Below, one piece after another: positions 36,098 to 43,851 of a DNA stretch of 64,000 nt. This DNA comes from Candidatus Melainabacteria bacterium (lineage in GTDB: Bacteria; Cyanobacteriota; Vampirovibrionia; 2-02-FULL-35-15): the NCBI GenBank assembly GCA_023250195.1, contig JAHFBF010000007.1, positions 1-64,000 on the forward strand, read 5' to 3'. A model generated the notes under the pieces. The model ran no database searches. It was not told where the DNA came from and worked only from the letters and a program-made list of their open reading frames with translations. How positions within the stretch are numbered: the first letter of the stretch is position 1; each line of letters opens with the position of its first letter. Both the position numbers and the translations under genes were made by a program.

Positions 36098-36658
36098 ATG
36101 TCAACCGAACAAACTATTCAAACACTGCCGCCGCCAGCTCCTCCTTCAGCAGGGGAATTTGGAAAGTTTTTAAAGGACAAAGGAATTAATTCAATCCCTT
36201 TAGGAAATGATGCTGACAGTATAGAGATGCTGGAGCTTGAAACAAATAACTTAGTTAATGCCTGTAAATTATTAAAAGAATCAAGTGAAACTGATTTTGA
36301 TTTTCTTGTTTTAATGACATCTACAGATACAAAAAAAGGCTTCCAGTCAATTTACACATTACAATCCATAAAAAGCAAAAAATCACTCCGAATAAAGGTT
36401 ACAGTACCAAAAGATAATCTAAAAATCCCAAGTGTAAGTCACCTCTGGAACACAGCAAACTGGTACGAACGCGAGGCATATGACATGATGGGCATAGTTT
36501 ATACTAACCATCCAAATTTAAAAAGGATTTTAAACCCTGACAACTGGGAAGGATACCCGCTTAGAAAAGATTACATACCACCCACTGATTCCCTAAATGG
36601 CCCTCATCCACTTACTGAAACTGCAATGGCTGAGAAAACTTTAGGTAAACCTAGCTAA
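36098..36658 (+). CDS. nuoC: NADH-quinone oxidoreductase subunit C
   Basis: Peripheral-arm subunit. The conserved end is readable: HLWNTANWYEREAYDMMGI, HPNLKRILNPDNWEGYPLRKDY. The first 25 residues are proline-rich and not usual for the family. It is separate from NuoD, not fused. Confidence 0.94.
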   Translation: MSTEQTIQTLPPPAPPSAGEFGKFLKDKGINSIPLGNDADSIEMLELETNNLVNACKLLKESSETDFDFLVLMTSTDTKKGFQSIYTLQSIKSKKSLRIKVTVPKDNLKIPSVSHLWNTANWYEREAYDMMGIVYTNHPNLKRILNPDNWEGYPLRKDYIPPTDSLNGPHPLTETAMAEKTLGKPS

Positions 36659-36677
36659 ATATAGAAAGGAAAAAGCA

Positions 36678-37901
36678 TTGTCAATAGTTAAAGACACAAA
36701 CCAATTAGAAAAAAGTTTTAAAACCGATGAAATGGTTATAAACATGGGCCCTCAACATCCATCTACCCATGGAGTTTTAAGACTGATTTTAAAGTTAGAT
36801 GGAGAAATTGTTAAAGATTGTGAGCCTGTTATTGGTTATTTGCATAGAGGAATGGAATGGCTTGGACAAAACCGGACCTATGTTCAGTATCAGGCACTTG
36901 TAGATCGTGTGGATTATTTAGCCGGGATGTCTGACAGTCATGCTTACATTCTGGCAGCAGAAAAAATTGCAGGGATTAAGGTTCCTCTTCGTGCAGAATA
37001 CATAAGAGTAATTTGTTCAGAGTTAAACAGAATTATTTCCCATCTTCTTGGACTTGGGATTTTTCTTCTTGATCTTGGAGCAATGATGGGTTTTCCATTT
37101 TATACATTTAGAGATCGTGAATCTATCCTTTCATTTTTAGAAGAAGTTTCCGGACAAAGAATGATGTTTAATTATTTTAGAATTGGTGGAGTATTTAAAG
37201 ATCTGCCAAAAGGCTGGACAAGGAAAGTAAAGAAATGGATTAATGAAGAGTTTTTTAAATATGTTGATGAGTATGAAGCTATCGCTACAAATAATCCGAT
37301 ATTTCTTGTAAGAACACAAAACATAGGATACCTGGATCCAAAATTAGCTATCAGCTACGGTGTTACCGGTCCAAATCTCAGAGCATCCGGCTTTGATCTT
37401 GATCTCAGAAAGCACAGTCCATATTCTGTTTACGACAAGCTTGAATTTAATGTCCCTGTATTAACTGCCGGGGATACTCATTCCAGATACAAATGTAGAA
37501 TTCAGGAATTAAGAGAATCAGCAAAATTAGTTCTTCAGGCAATAGATAAACTTCCCGGTGGAGATACAGAAGATTTAGAAAAAAATAAAGCTGCTTTAAC
37601 AAGCGGTGACAATCCTGCTTATAAACCAGAAGATCTCATGGTATTAGCAAAAGGTAAAAATGTAGCCCCTTCCTTTAAATGCGGTCCTGGTGAAGCTTAT
37701 ACAGCAGTTGAATCTCCACGCGGACAGTTAGGCGTTCACTTAATAGCAGACGGCAGTTCAGTACCATACAGAATAAAATGGCGTTCGCCGTCTTTTAACA
37801 ATGTTTCGATTTTAGCTGAATTGGTAAAAGGACATCCTGTAGCAGATACTGTAGCAATATTCAGCAGTCTTGATGTCATTCTTCCTGACGTAGATAGATA
37901 A
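36678..37901 (+). CDS. nuoD: NADH-quinone oxidoreductase subunit D
   Basis: Forms the quinone cavity with NuoB. NMGPQHPSTHGVLRLIL, GYLHRGMEWLG, ERI-like RAEYIRVICSELNRI and the terminal FSSLDVILPDVDR identify it. The start is a TTG at 36678 preceded by AAAGGA with good spacing. 407 residues. The remaining complex I genes are not in the window, so the operon is split. Confidence 0.96.
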   Translation: MSIVKDTNQLEKSFKTDEMVINMGPQHPSTHGVLRLILKLDGEIVKDCEPVIGYLHRGMEWLGQNRTYVQYQALVDRVDYLAGMSDSHAYILAAEKIAGIKVPLRAEYIRVICSELNRIISHLLGLGIFLLDLGAMMGFPFYTFRDRESILSFLEEVSGQRMMFNYFRIGGVFKDLPKGWTRKVKKWINEEFFKYVDEYEAIATNNPIFLVRTQNIGYLDPKLAISYGVTGPNLRASGFDLDLRKHSPYSVYDKLEFNVPVLTAGDTHSRYKCRIQELRESAKLVLQAIDKLPGGDTEDLEKNKAALTSGDNPAYKPEDLMVLAKGKNVAPSFKCGPGEAYTAVESPRGQLGVHLIADGSSVPYRIKWRSPSFNNVSILAELVKGHPVADTVAIFSSLDVILPDVDR

Positions 37902-37908
37902 ACAGTAT

Positions 37909-38490
37909 TTATTCTTTTTCAAAGATGATCATGGATATGTTGCCTCCATTTGCCTCTATTCCTAATCTTCTTGCTATATCACCACCATGTTCGTTTTGTC
38001 TTAAAGAAGAATCCCTTGCAACCGCCTTCCATAACTCATCAAAGTGTTTTGAAGCAGTATAACCTTCTCCATAAGGTACTACCCGAGCTATTTTTAGAGC
38101 AGCTCTTTCCTTATCCCAAATAAAATAATAATCATCTGTACCTATTGCAGGTCTACAGTCTTTTGAATCTCCTGTAACTCTTAGCGTTAAAATTCCTGGA
38201 ACCTGAACGCCCTTTCTTCCTCTTTGTGTTTCAGTTTGCCATTCACTCACTTTATACGTTACGGGTAACTTGCGATTACTGGGCTGCATTGTTCTTCCAA
38301 CTAAATTAGGCAACATAGTTTCTAATGCAGCTCTAGCTGTGGAACTGGCTTCTTCTGGAACTGACTTAGTTATTTCATCTATAGCAGCAGTAATTTCTCC
38401 TGAATTAGATATACTTAAACCTTTTTCTTGAGTTGTTCTTGAAGCGCCCCCACCAATTAACGAAAATGGCCATGGCACTATTTTCCACAT
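37909..38490 (-). CDS. Unknown protein, 193 aa
   Basis: Not recognised. A strong SD (AAGGAAGGAG seven bases before ATG) fixes the start. The N-terminus (MWKIVPWPFSLIGGG) is hydrophobic but not a clear signal; the C-terminal half is mixed alpha/beta (DDYYFIWDKERAALKIARVV). It lies between nuoD and purC-purS on the opposite strand, convergent with nuoD. No duplicated end of either neighbour was found. Confidence 0.7.
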   Translation of the reverse strand: MWKIVPWPFSLIGGGASRTTQEKGLSISNSGEITAAIDEITKSVPEEASSTARAALETMLPNLVGRTMQPSNRKLPVTYKVSEWQTETQRGRKGVQVPGILTLRVTGDSKDCRPAIGTDDYYFIWDKERAALKIARVVPYGEGYTASKHFDELWKAVARDSSLRQNEHGGDIARRLGIEANGGNISMIIFEKE

Positions 38491-38572
38491 ATTTGATCTC
38501 CTTCCTTATTTAACCAATTTAATTGTTAGAAATAATAGCATTTCCAGAGCATCATCAGGTTAAAATATAGAT

Positions 38573-39598
38573 ATGCAAACTATGAGTACAAAACCAATAT
38601 ACAGTGGCAAAGCTAAAGACATTTTTGAAACAGAAGACCCCAATGTCTTTCGGGCCTATTTTAGAGACAGCGCTACAGCATTTAATGCCCAGAAAAAAGG
38701 CGAAATACATGGTAAAGGCAAAGTCAATGCCACAATATCAGCACTTTTATTTAATCTTGTAGAACAAAATGGAATTAAAACACATTTTATAAAGCAAGTT
38801 ACAGAAAACGAACTTTTAATTAAAAAGGTAAATATTATTCCTCTTGAAGTTATTGTTAGGAATATTGCTGCAGGAAGCCTTTGCAAAAGGTTAGGAATTA
38901 AAGAAGGAAAGATTTTAAAAACACCGATAGTTGAATTTAGTTATAAAAAAGATGAGCTTGGTGATCCACTTTTAACAAGAGCATATATTAAAAATGCACT
39001 GGAAATTACTGATGATAAAACTTTGGATTATATTACCGAATTAACTCTAAAAGCAAACGATATCTTTAAAGATTTCTTTTTAAAAATTGGAATCAAAGTA
39101 GTTGATTTTAAACTTGAATACGGTTTTGATAAAAATGGTGATGTACTTTTAGCCGATGAGCTGTCACCTGATAATTTCAGATTCTGGGATGCAACAACAA
39201 ATGAAAAACTTGACAAAGATAGATTTAGACAGGATCTTGGGAATGTAGAAGGTGCATATCAGGAGATGTTAAAACGTATAAAAGAAGGTTGCGCTGGTGT
39301 CATTGCGAGGAGTGAAACGACGAAGCAATCTCAAAAACGTAATGTGGAAACTCAACACTTCTCTGTCCGAGTCCAGGTTCTTCCAAAACAAGACATCTTA
39401 GATCCACAGGGACAGGCAGTTGAAAAAGCATTAATATCAATGGGTTATAAAAATATAAAAGACTTAAGAATTGGGAAAGAAATTGTTTTTAAAGTAAAAG
39501 CTGAATCATCTGAAAAAGCAAAATCTGAAGTTGACCAAATGTGTGAGCGGCTTTTAGCTAATCCAGTAATTGAAGACTATAAAATTGAAATATCATAA
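38573..39598 (+). CDS. purC: PurC-PurS fusion: SAICAR synthetase with FGAM synthase subunit PurS
   Basis: Residues 1-235 are SAICAR synthetase (IYSGKAKDIFETEDPN, FRDSATAFNAQKKGEIHGKG, PLEVIVRNIAAGSLCKR, SPDNFRFWD). Residues about 260-341 are PurS (VRVQVLPKQDILDPQGQAV, KDLRIGKEIVFKV), the small subunit that pairs with PurL and PurQ. The linker contains VIARSETTKQSQ, encoded by a GTCATTGCGAGGAG-type dispersed repeat (39299-39340). The two activities are non-consecutive purine steps, so the fusion probably ensures balanced supply. The 3' end (39578-39598) with following bases recurs at 40149. Confidence 0.95.
   Translation: MQTMSTKPIYSGKAKDIFETEDPNVFRAYFRDSATAFNAQKKGEIHGKGKVNATISALLFNLVEQNGIKTHFIKQVTENELLIKKVNIIPLEVIVRNIAAGSLCKRLGIKEGKILKTPIVEFSYKKDELGDPLLTRAYIKNALEITDDKTLDYITELTLKANDIFKDFFLKIGIKVVDFKLEYGFDKNGDVLLADELSPDNFRFWDATTNEKLDKDRFRQDLGNVEGAYQEMLKRIKEGCAGVIARSETTKQSQKRNVETQHFSVRVQVLPKQDILDPQGQAVEKALISMGYKNIKDLRIGKEIVFKVKAESSEKAKSEVDQMCERLLANPVIEDYKIEIS
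39299..39340 (+). repeat. GTCATTGCGAG-type repeat encoding the PurC-PurS linker
   Basis: GTCATTGCGAGGAGTGAAAC then GACGAAGCAATCTCAAAAACGT, the same unit found at 48837, 54211 and (variant) 55246. It is translated in frame as VIARSETTKQSQKR between the two enzyme domains. Confidence 0.9.
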
Positions 39599-39629
39599 TA
39601 TAAAACGCTAAGTCTTAACCTAATAAAAC
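39578..39629 (+). repeat. 52-bp direct repeat, left copy (end of purC-purS)
   Basis: Covers the last codons (YKIEIS, stop) and 31 bases beyond. It recurs at 40149-40200 with a single A/G difference, bracketing the 144-aa gene. Confidence 0.95.
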
Positions 39630-39734
39630 TAATTCTAAAAAAATAATAAACTCTTTAAATATTAGATTAATTTTTTTTAATAATCTTGCACTATTTCATT
39701 TCTATATGTTACGGTCAAATTAGGAGATAAAAAT

Positions 39735-40169
39735 ATGAACTTTGATAATGTTGGCCCCCATTTAAAAACAACTTTCCCAGGTACAAATCAAGAACCTACA
39801 AAAGCAATTACACTTATTAAGGATCCAATTACTCCACGAGTTGAAATAAATTTAAAAGCTTTTACAGAAGAGGAAGGACTCCCTCCTAGTATTGCTGCAC
39901 GAGAAGCTATAGGACGTTTAATAGCATTTATAACTGATGAAAACGAAAAAAGAATAAATATACACTGTGGCGATCCACATGAAACTTGTTTAGGTGGACT
40001 TAGATATACTGGAGACGCTAGACAAGCACAGAAGGATGTAGCAGATTTAACTTCTCGTGCAACACTTGAAACTATTCAAAATAGAACTGGAGAATCTATA
40101 TCTGTGAAACAGTTTAATGATCCTGTTGATGGTAATCCTGTTATTTCATATAAAGTTGAAATATCATAA
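39735..40169 (+). CDS. Unknown 144-aa protein between two 52-bp direct repeats
   Basis: Soluble, not recognised. Its middle (REAIGRLIAFITDENEKRIN then IHCGDP) matches REELISQISAFISLGRAVEI...NCGEV in the next gene, so the two are paralogues. The start has a good SD (AGGAG, eight bases before ATG). The last codons read YKVEIS and stop, almost identical to the end of PurS, and the identity continues into the non-coding DNA, so the gene's 3' end was made by a recombination event involving the purS end. Confidence 0.75.
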   Translation: MNFDNVGPHLKTTFPGTNQEPTKAITLIKDPITPRVEINLKAFTEEEGLPPSIAAREAIGRLIAFITDENEKRINIHCGDPHETCLGGLRYTGDARQAQKDVADLTSRATLETIQNRTGESISVKQFNDPVDGNPVISYKVEIS

Positions 40170-40200
40170 TATAAAACGCTAAGTCTTAACCTAATAAAAC
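40149..40200 (+). repeat. 52-bp direct repeat, right copy
   Basis: Matches 39578-39629 at 51 of 52 positions. It forms the last codons and downstream region of the 144-aa gene. Sequence diverges fully on both sides. Confidence 0.95.
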
Positions 40201-40315
40201 CAAGCCATTTGGTAAAATATCTAAATCAATTAAAGATGTTATTTAACCTTTTCAGCTTTTACTATCAATAGTAGAGGGTTGTCTAAGTTAAAGAACCAAA
40301 ATTCAGGTTAGTTTT

Positions 40316-41278
40316 ATGAGACTATTTCCACTTAGTTTTTTATTTAGCGCCCCTAGACAAGAACAAAACAACCAAGTTCCTTTTTCTATAGTTGAAGAAA
40401 AAACAAAGGTTACCATTAAATTACATAAGCCAGAAGCTGTTTACCTAAAGAACAAAGTAAATACTGAGATAAGAGAAGAGTTGATTTCACAAATTTCAGC
40501 ATTTATTTCTCTTGGTAGAGCTGTAGAAATAAACTGTGGGGAAGTTAATTCAAAGACAAACTATGTTATGGATGAATTGTTAAGCAAAGAAATTATAAAT
40601 TTAATTGAAAAGCAGGACGATCAAAAAATCGAGGCTAAAAAAGAACAACGATTACTTAAAAATTCAAATCGATGGTTCTTTTCTGGCAGAACAAATTATG
40701 GTTTTGTTATTTATGAAAAGAAGGAGACAGAAGGGAGAGCAAAAATAATTGATTTCAACAGGCTTCCTAAATTTGCAGACTATGTTCCTCAAAGCAATGG
40801 TAATAAATATTCAAAAGCTCCTTCTTTAATTACAGATAAATCAATTTGTTTGTATATGGATCAATTAGATGAACTGTTAAAGGAAAATTCAATCGTACAA
40901 ATTCGTAGAAGAAGACTTCATGGAAAACCTGAAGAGCTTGGAATGTTTGTAGAGAAAAAGCCTGATACCCAGGAAATTATTTTTAACTTCAATGGACAAA
41001 ATGAAATCCATTTTGATGAATTATTTATTCCTTTAGCACTTTATTTTTTAGAAAGAGGATATCCGGTTTTAGTAGAGTGTGATCTTGATGCTTCAGAAGA
41101 AGATATTGAAAGAATCAAAGAAAGGATTTCTCAAGGAGATATTTACGATCAAGCTTATAAAGGGATACTTAGGAAAACCAGGGCAACAATCTATGTAGAA
41201 AGAAGAATCATACACCCTGATATAAATCAAGAGTCCAATTTTATAGTTATGAAACCAAATAGAACTCAAGAAACATAG
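40316..41278 (+). CDS. Unknown 320-aa protein, probable two-domain paralogue of the 144-aa protein
   Basis: Not recognised. Residues about 25-125 align with the 144-aa neighbour (TKVTIKLHKPEAVYLKN, ISAFISLGRAVEINCGEV). A second, looser copy may follow (IIFNFNGQNEIHFDELFIPL, ALYFLERGYPVLVECDLDAS). It looks like an internally duplicated alpha/beta domain. The N-terminus (MRLFPLSFLFSAPRQ) is slightly hydrophobic but not a clear signal. Confidence 0.7.
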   Translation: MRLFPLSFLFSAPRQEQNNQVPFSIVEEKTKVTIKLHKPEAVYLKNKVNTEIREELISQISAFISLGRAVEINCGEVNSKTNYVMDELLSKEIINLIEKQDDQKIEAKKEQRLLKNSNRWFFSGRTNYGFVIYEKKETEGRAKIIDFNRLPKFADYVPQSNGNKYSKAPSLITDKSICLYMDQLDELLKENSIVQIRRRRLHGKPEELGMFVEKKPDTQEIIFNFNGQNEIHFDELFIPLALYFLERGYPVLVECDLDASEEDIERIKERISQGDIYDQAYKGILRKTRATIYVERRIIHPDINQESNFIVMKPNRTQET

Positions 41279-41284
41279 AAAAAT

Positions 41285-42121
41285 TTATTGTTTTGTATTT
41301 TTCCTTTTCTTTATAAGATTCAATTTCTCCGGTTCAAGCACAGGCAAATTTTCAGAACCCTCTGTTTCTTCGCTTTGAACTTCCACAGGTTTACTAAACA
41401 TCGTAATAATTTTCCCCGAAACTGATTTGTTTATACTTTCAGAAAGCCCTCTTGTAAGTTCTATGTCGTTTTCTGCAGAATAGTATTTACCTTTAGTATT
41501 CAAAGCAATGCACATCAATTGCTCCTGAGCAGCCCAGTCATCCTTTACACCAAAACCAACTACATCAATTTTTAAATCTATCCTTGAGCTAAGCAATGTC
41601 TGAGAAAGCTGACATGGATCACCTCCGCAAGTTTCTAAGCCATCACTAATTAAAATAATTGATTTTTCTCCTTTGTATGGAATTAAGTCCTGTACAGCCT
41701 GTGAAAGAGAATATGTAATCGGTGTAAATCCTCTTGGTAGTATTTTATAAATTTCAGAGATTATTGCTCTTCTGTTATTTATCCCGGGCAAAACAACCAG
41801 TCTGGAATCACTACAATCTATGTACTGATTTCCAGTAGGATTACTTGCACCATAAACTCTAAGTCCAATATTTATATTCTGCTCTGCTTTTGTGATTACA
41901 TTTTCAAGAACTCTTTTTGCAATATGAACCTTTGTTTCACCACTAATTTTATCTTCCATGCTGCCTGAAGCATCAAAAACTATTAAAACAGATCTAAAAG
42001 CTGATGAGTATGGATTTCGTTTTATTGATTCCTTATTTAAAAAAGGATTGCTCTGCGAAAAAGCCGAGGTACAAGTAAAAAGAAAGAAGAGAAGAAGTGA
42101 GAAATATTTATCTCTTTTCAT
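41285..42121 (-). CDS. Exported von Willebrand factor A-domain protein
   Basis: The start is set at MKRDKYFSLLLFFLF (42121), which overlaps the upstream CcoS-like stop by 14 bases and gives a standard signal peptide ending near AFSQS; the reading frame extends further upstream without support. The VWA domain has the MIDAS motif LIVFDASGSMEDK, the later Thr in RGFTPITYSLSQAV, and IILISDGLETCGGDPC. Related proteins bind other proteins through a metal ion. It is the last gene of a run of small membrane proteins, perhaps working with them at the membrane. Confidence 0.85.
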   Translation of the reverse strand: MKRDKYFSLLLFFLFTCTSAFSQSNPFLNKESIKRNPYSSAFRSVLIVFDASGSMEDKISGETKVHIAKRVLENVITKAEQNINIGLRVYGASNPTGNQYIDCSDSRLVVLPGINNRRAIISEIYKILPRGFTPITYSLSQAVQDLIPYKGEKSIILISDGLETCGGDPCQLSQTLLSSRIDLKIDVVGFGVKDDWAAQEQLMCIALNTKGKYYSAENDIELTRGLSESINKSVSGKIITMFSKPVEVQSEETEGSENLPVLEPEKLNLIKKRKNTKQ

Positions 42122-42287
42122 CAAAAACCGTGTACTTTGCTTCTTCATGATCACCTGTAAACTCTCCAGATTTCTTTCCCCAAACATATAGGGCTAAAGC
42201 AACTACTGCAAAAATTATACAGATAGCAAAAGCTCCATAATATGCCGCTCCCAGCCCTGCTTGATTTAATACACAATTCGGACACAT
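42108..42287 (-). CDS. Small CcoS-like membrane protein, 59 aa
   Basis: Starts MCPNCVLNQAG, has one membrane segment (about 17-36) and ends GKKSGEFTGDHEEAKYTVFD. A membrane helix followed by W-x-x-x-SG-x-F...F-D is the pattern of CcoS, which helps mature the copper/haem of cbb3-type cytochrome oxidase. The CPNC pair at the N-terminus is a possible metal site. AGGA lies seven bases before the ATG. The stop overlaps the VWA gene start. Confidence 0.68.
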   Translation of the reverse strand: MCPNCVLNQAGLGAAYYGAFAICIIFAVVALALYVWGKKSGEFTGDHEEAKYTVFDEKR

Positions 42288-42296
42288 GAAGTTATC

Positions 42297-42410
42297 CTAT
42301 TTCCCTTTGCCTTCTTTAGCTCTATAGCTTTTCGTTTTGAAGACTCCAAAAAGTATGATTGATCCCATAGAAAGAAACAAAAAGATTGTTAAAAGTATTT
42401 GTGGATCCAT
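42297..42410 (-). CDS. Tiny membrane protein, 37 aa
   Basis: One hydrophobic helix (ILLTIFLFLSMGSIILFGVF) followed by a basic tail (KTKSYRAKEGKGK). It lies nine bases before the CcoS-like gene and five bases after the 41-aa gene. Its size and shape recall CcoQ-like oxidase subunits, but there is no diagnostic residue. Confidence 0.5.
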   Translation of the reverse strand: MDPQILLTIFLFLSMGSIILFGVFKTKSYRAKEGKGK

Positions 42411-42415
42411 AGTTT

Positions 42416-42541
42416 TTATTTTTCTGATTTTTTTTGATTTAGTTTTTTATAGCCAAACTTATTTAAGAAAAATATTCCGACACAAATAGCTATTGCTGTC
42501 AAGAAAACCATACAGCCTATATAAATCAACTCATCATTCAT
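42416..42541 (-). CDS. Tiny membrane protein, 41 aa
   Basis: One membrane helix (IYIGCMVFLTAIAICVGIFF) and a lysine-rich tail. Its ATG overlaps the stop of the 73-aa gene upstream as ATGA, and AAGGA precedes it within that gene's last codons, a strong sign of coupled translation. Confidence 0.55.
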   Translation of the reverse strand: MNDELIYIGCMVFLTAIAICVGIFFLNKFGYKKLNQKKSEK

Positions 42542-42759
42542 TTCATTCCTTCTTCTAAAATTTCAATACTTCTTACAACAACTATTATACCTAAGTATAA
42601 AAGAATTAAGGAAAATATAACCGCAATAAATAAATGAAAATTAACTGGTAGTGGTTCAAAATTGAAAAATCTTAAGATTAATCTACCGAATGGTGTCATA
42701 AGTATAAGTCCTAGTATTTGAAATAGACTTGCCCTATGTTTTTGAGACTCAGTAACCAT
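42538..42759 (-). CDS. Small two-helix membrane protein, 73 aa
   Basis: Two hydrophobic segments (FQILGLILMTPFGRLILRF and LFIAVIFSLILLYLGIIVVV) and a short acidic C-terminus. Not recognised. First of four tightly packed small membrane genes upstream of the VWA gene, 103 bases after hemB. Confidence 0.65.
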   Translation of the reverse strand: MVTESQKHRASLFQILGLILMTPFGRLILRFFNFEPLPVNFHLFIAVIFSLILLYLGIIVVVRSIEILEEGMK

Positions 42760-42812
42760 AAGTTTAGATTATAAAAACACATGTATAAAATCAATAGATA
42801 ACTTTATAAACT

Positions 42813-42829
42813 TGTAACCCACGGTTACA
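42813..42829. promoter_or_regulatory. Inverted repeat upstream of the small membrane-protein genes
   Basis: TGTAACC and GGTTACA arms with a 3-base spacer, in the 103-base gap between hemB and the 73-aa gene. The symmetry suits a repressor operator; it has no T-run of a terminator. Role not known. Confidence 0.35.
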
Positions 42830-42862
42830 TAAAAAGATAAAACTTAGTTAATGTTCAAGAAC

Positions 42863-43849
42863 TTATTTCAGATTATTTAAAATTTTAAGAATATCCTTAG
42901 CAAAATAACTAATTATAATATCTGCTCCAGCTCTTTTAATTCCTATAAGCATTTCCAGGATCGCTTTATTTCCATCTATCCAGCCATTTTGTGCTGCAGC
43001 TTTTATCATAGAATATTCACCAGATACATTATATGCAGCTATTGGCAAATTAACTTTTTCTTTAACCGCGGAAATAATATCCAGATAAGGCATTGCAGGT
43101 TTTACCATAATAATGTCAGCACCTTCTTTTTCATCAGTTAATGCTTCACAAATAGCTTCACGCTTATTTGCCGGGTTCATCTGATATGATTTTCTGTCTC
43201 CAAACTGCGGAGTTGATTCTGCCGCTTCACGAAATGGACCATAAAATGCGCTTGCATATTTAACTGCATAACTCATAATTGCTACATCCTGAAAACCATT
43301 TTGATCAAGAGCATTACGAATAACAGCAACCATCCCATCCATCATGCCTGACGGTGCAATAATATCTGCACCACTTACAGCCTGGGATACAGCAGTTTTC
43401 TTAATTACATCTAAGGTAGGATCATTTAAAACTTCATCACCAAGCACAATACCACAATGTCCATGCTCCATATATTCACAAAGGCATGTATCATTTACTA
43501 AAAGTACATCAGGAAAGGCTTCTTTGATTTTCTTATTTGCTCTTTGAATAATTCCTCTTTCATTAAATGCAGAGGTAGCCTCTTTATCTTTCAAATTTGG
43601 TATTCCAAATAAAATTATAGACTTGATTTCATTTTTACAAAGCTCCTCAATATGCTTAAGTACTCTATCAAGCGAAAACTGATAAATGCCAGGCATGGAA
43701 TTAATTTTAATTTCCGGCTCATTCCCTTCATGAACAAATACTGGTGCAATGAACTGTGCCGGGGATAAAACTGTTTCCTGCACAAGACTTCTGATCACTT
43801 CGTTTTTACGAAGCCTGCGGGAGCGCAACTTTAAATCCATATTCGTCAT
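42863..43849 (-). CDS. hemB: Delta-aminolevulinic acid dehydratase (porphobilinogen synthase)
   Basis: Joins two aminolevulinate molecules into porphobilinogen. The active-site lysine is in IIMVKPAMPYLDIIS; the zinc-type cysteine loop is DTCLCEYMEHGHCG; other blocks are APSGMMDGMV and FYGPFREAAEST. The start is set at 43849 (MTNMDLKL), two bases after the upstream stop, giving 328 residues as usual; the frame upstream runs through an inserted palindrome. Last gene of the hem run. Confidence 0.96.
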   Translation of the reverse strand: MTNMDLKLRSRRLRKNEVIRSLVQETVLSPAQFIAPVFVHEGNEPEIKINSMPGIYQFSLDRVLKHIEELCKNEIKSIILFGIPNLKDKEATSAFNERGIIQRANKKIKEAFPDVLLVNDTCLCEYMEHGHCGIVLGDEVLNDPTLDVIKKTAVSQAVSGADIIAPSGMMDGMVAVIRNALDQNGFQDVAIMSYAVKYASAFYGPFREAAESTPQFGDRKSYQMNPANKREAICEALTDEKEGADIIMVKPAMPYLDIISAVKEKVNLPIAAYNVSGEYSMIKAAAQNGWIDGNKAILEMLIGIKRAGADIIISYFAKDILKILNNLK

Positions 43850-43851
43850 GA

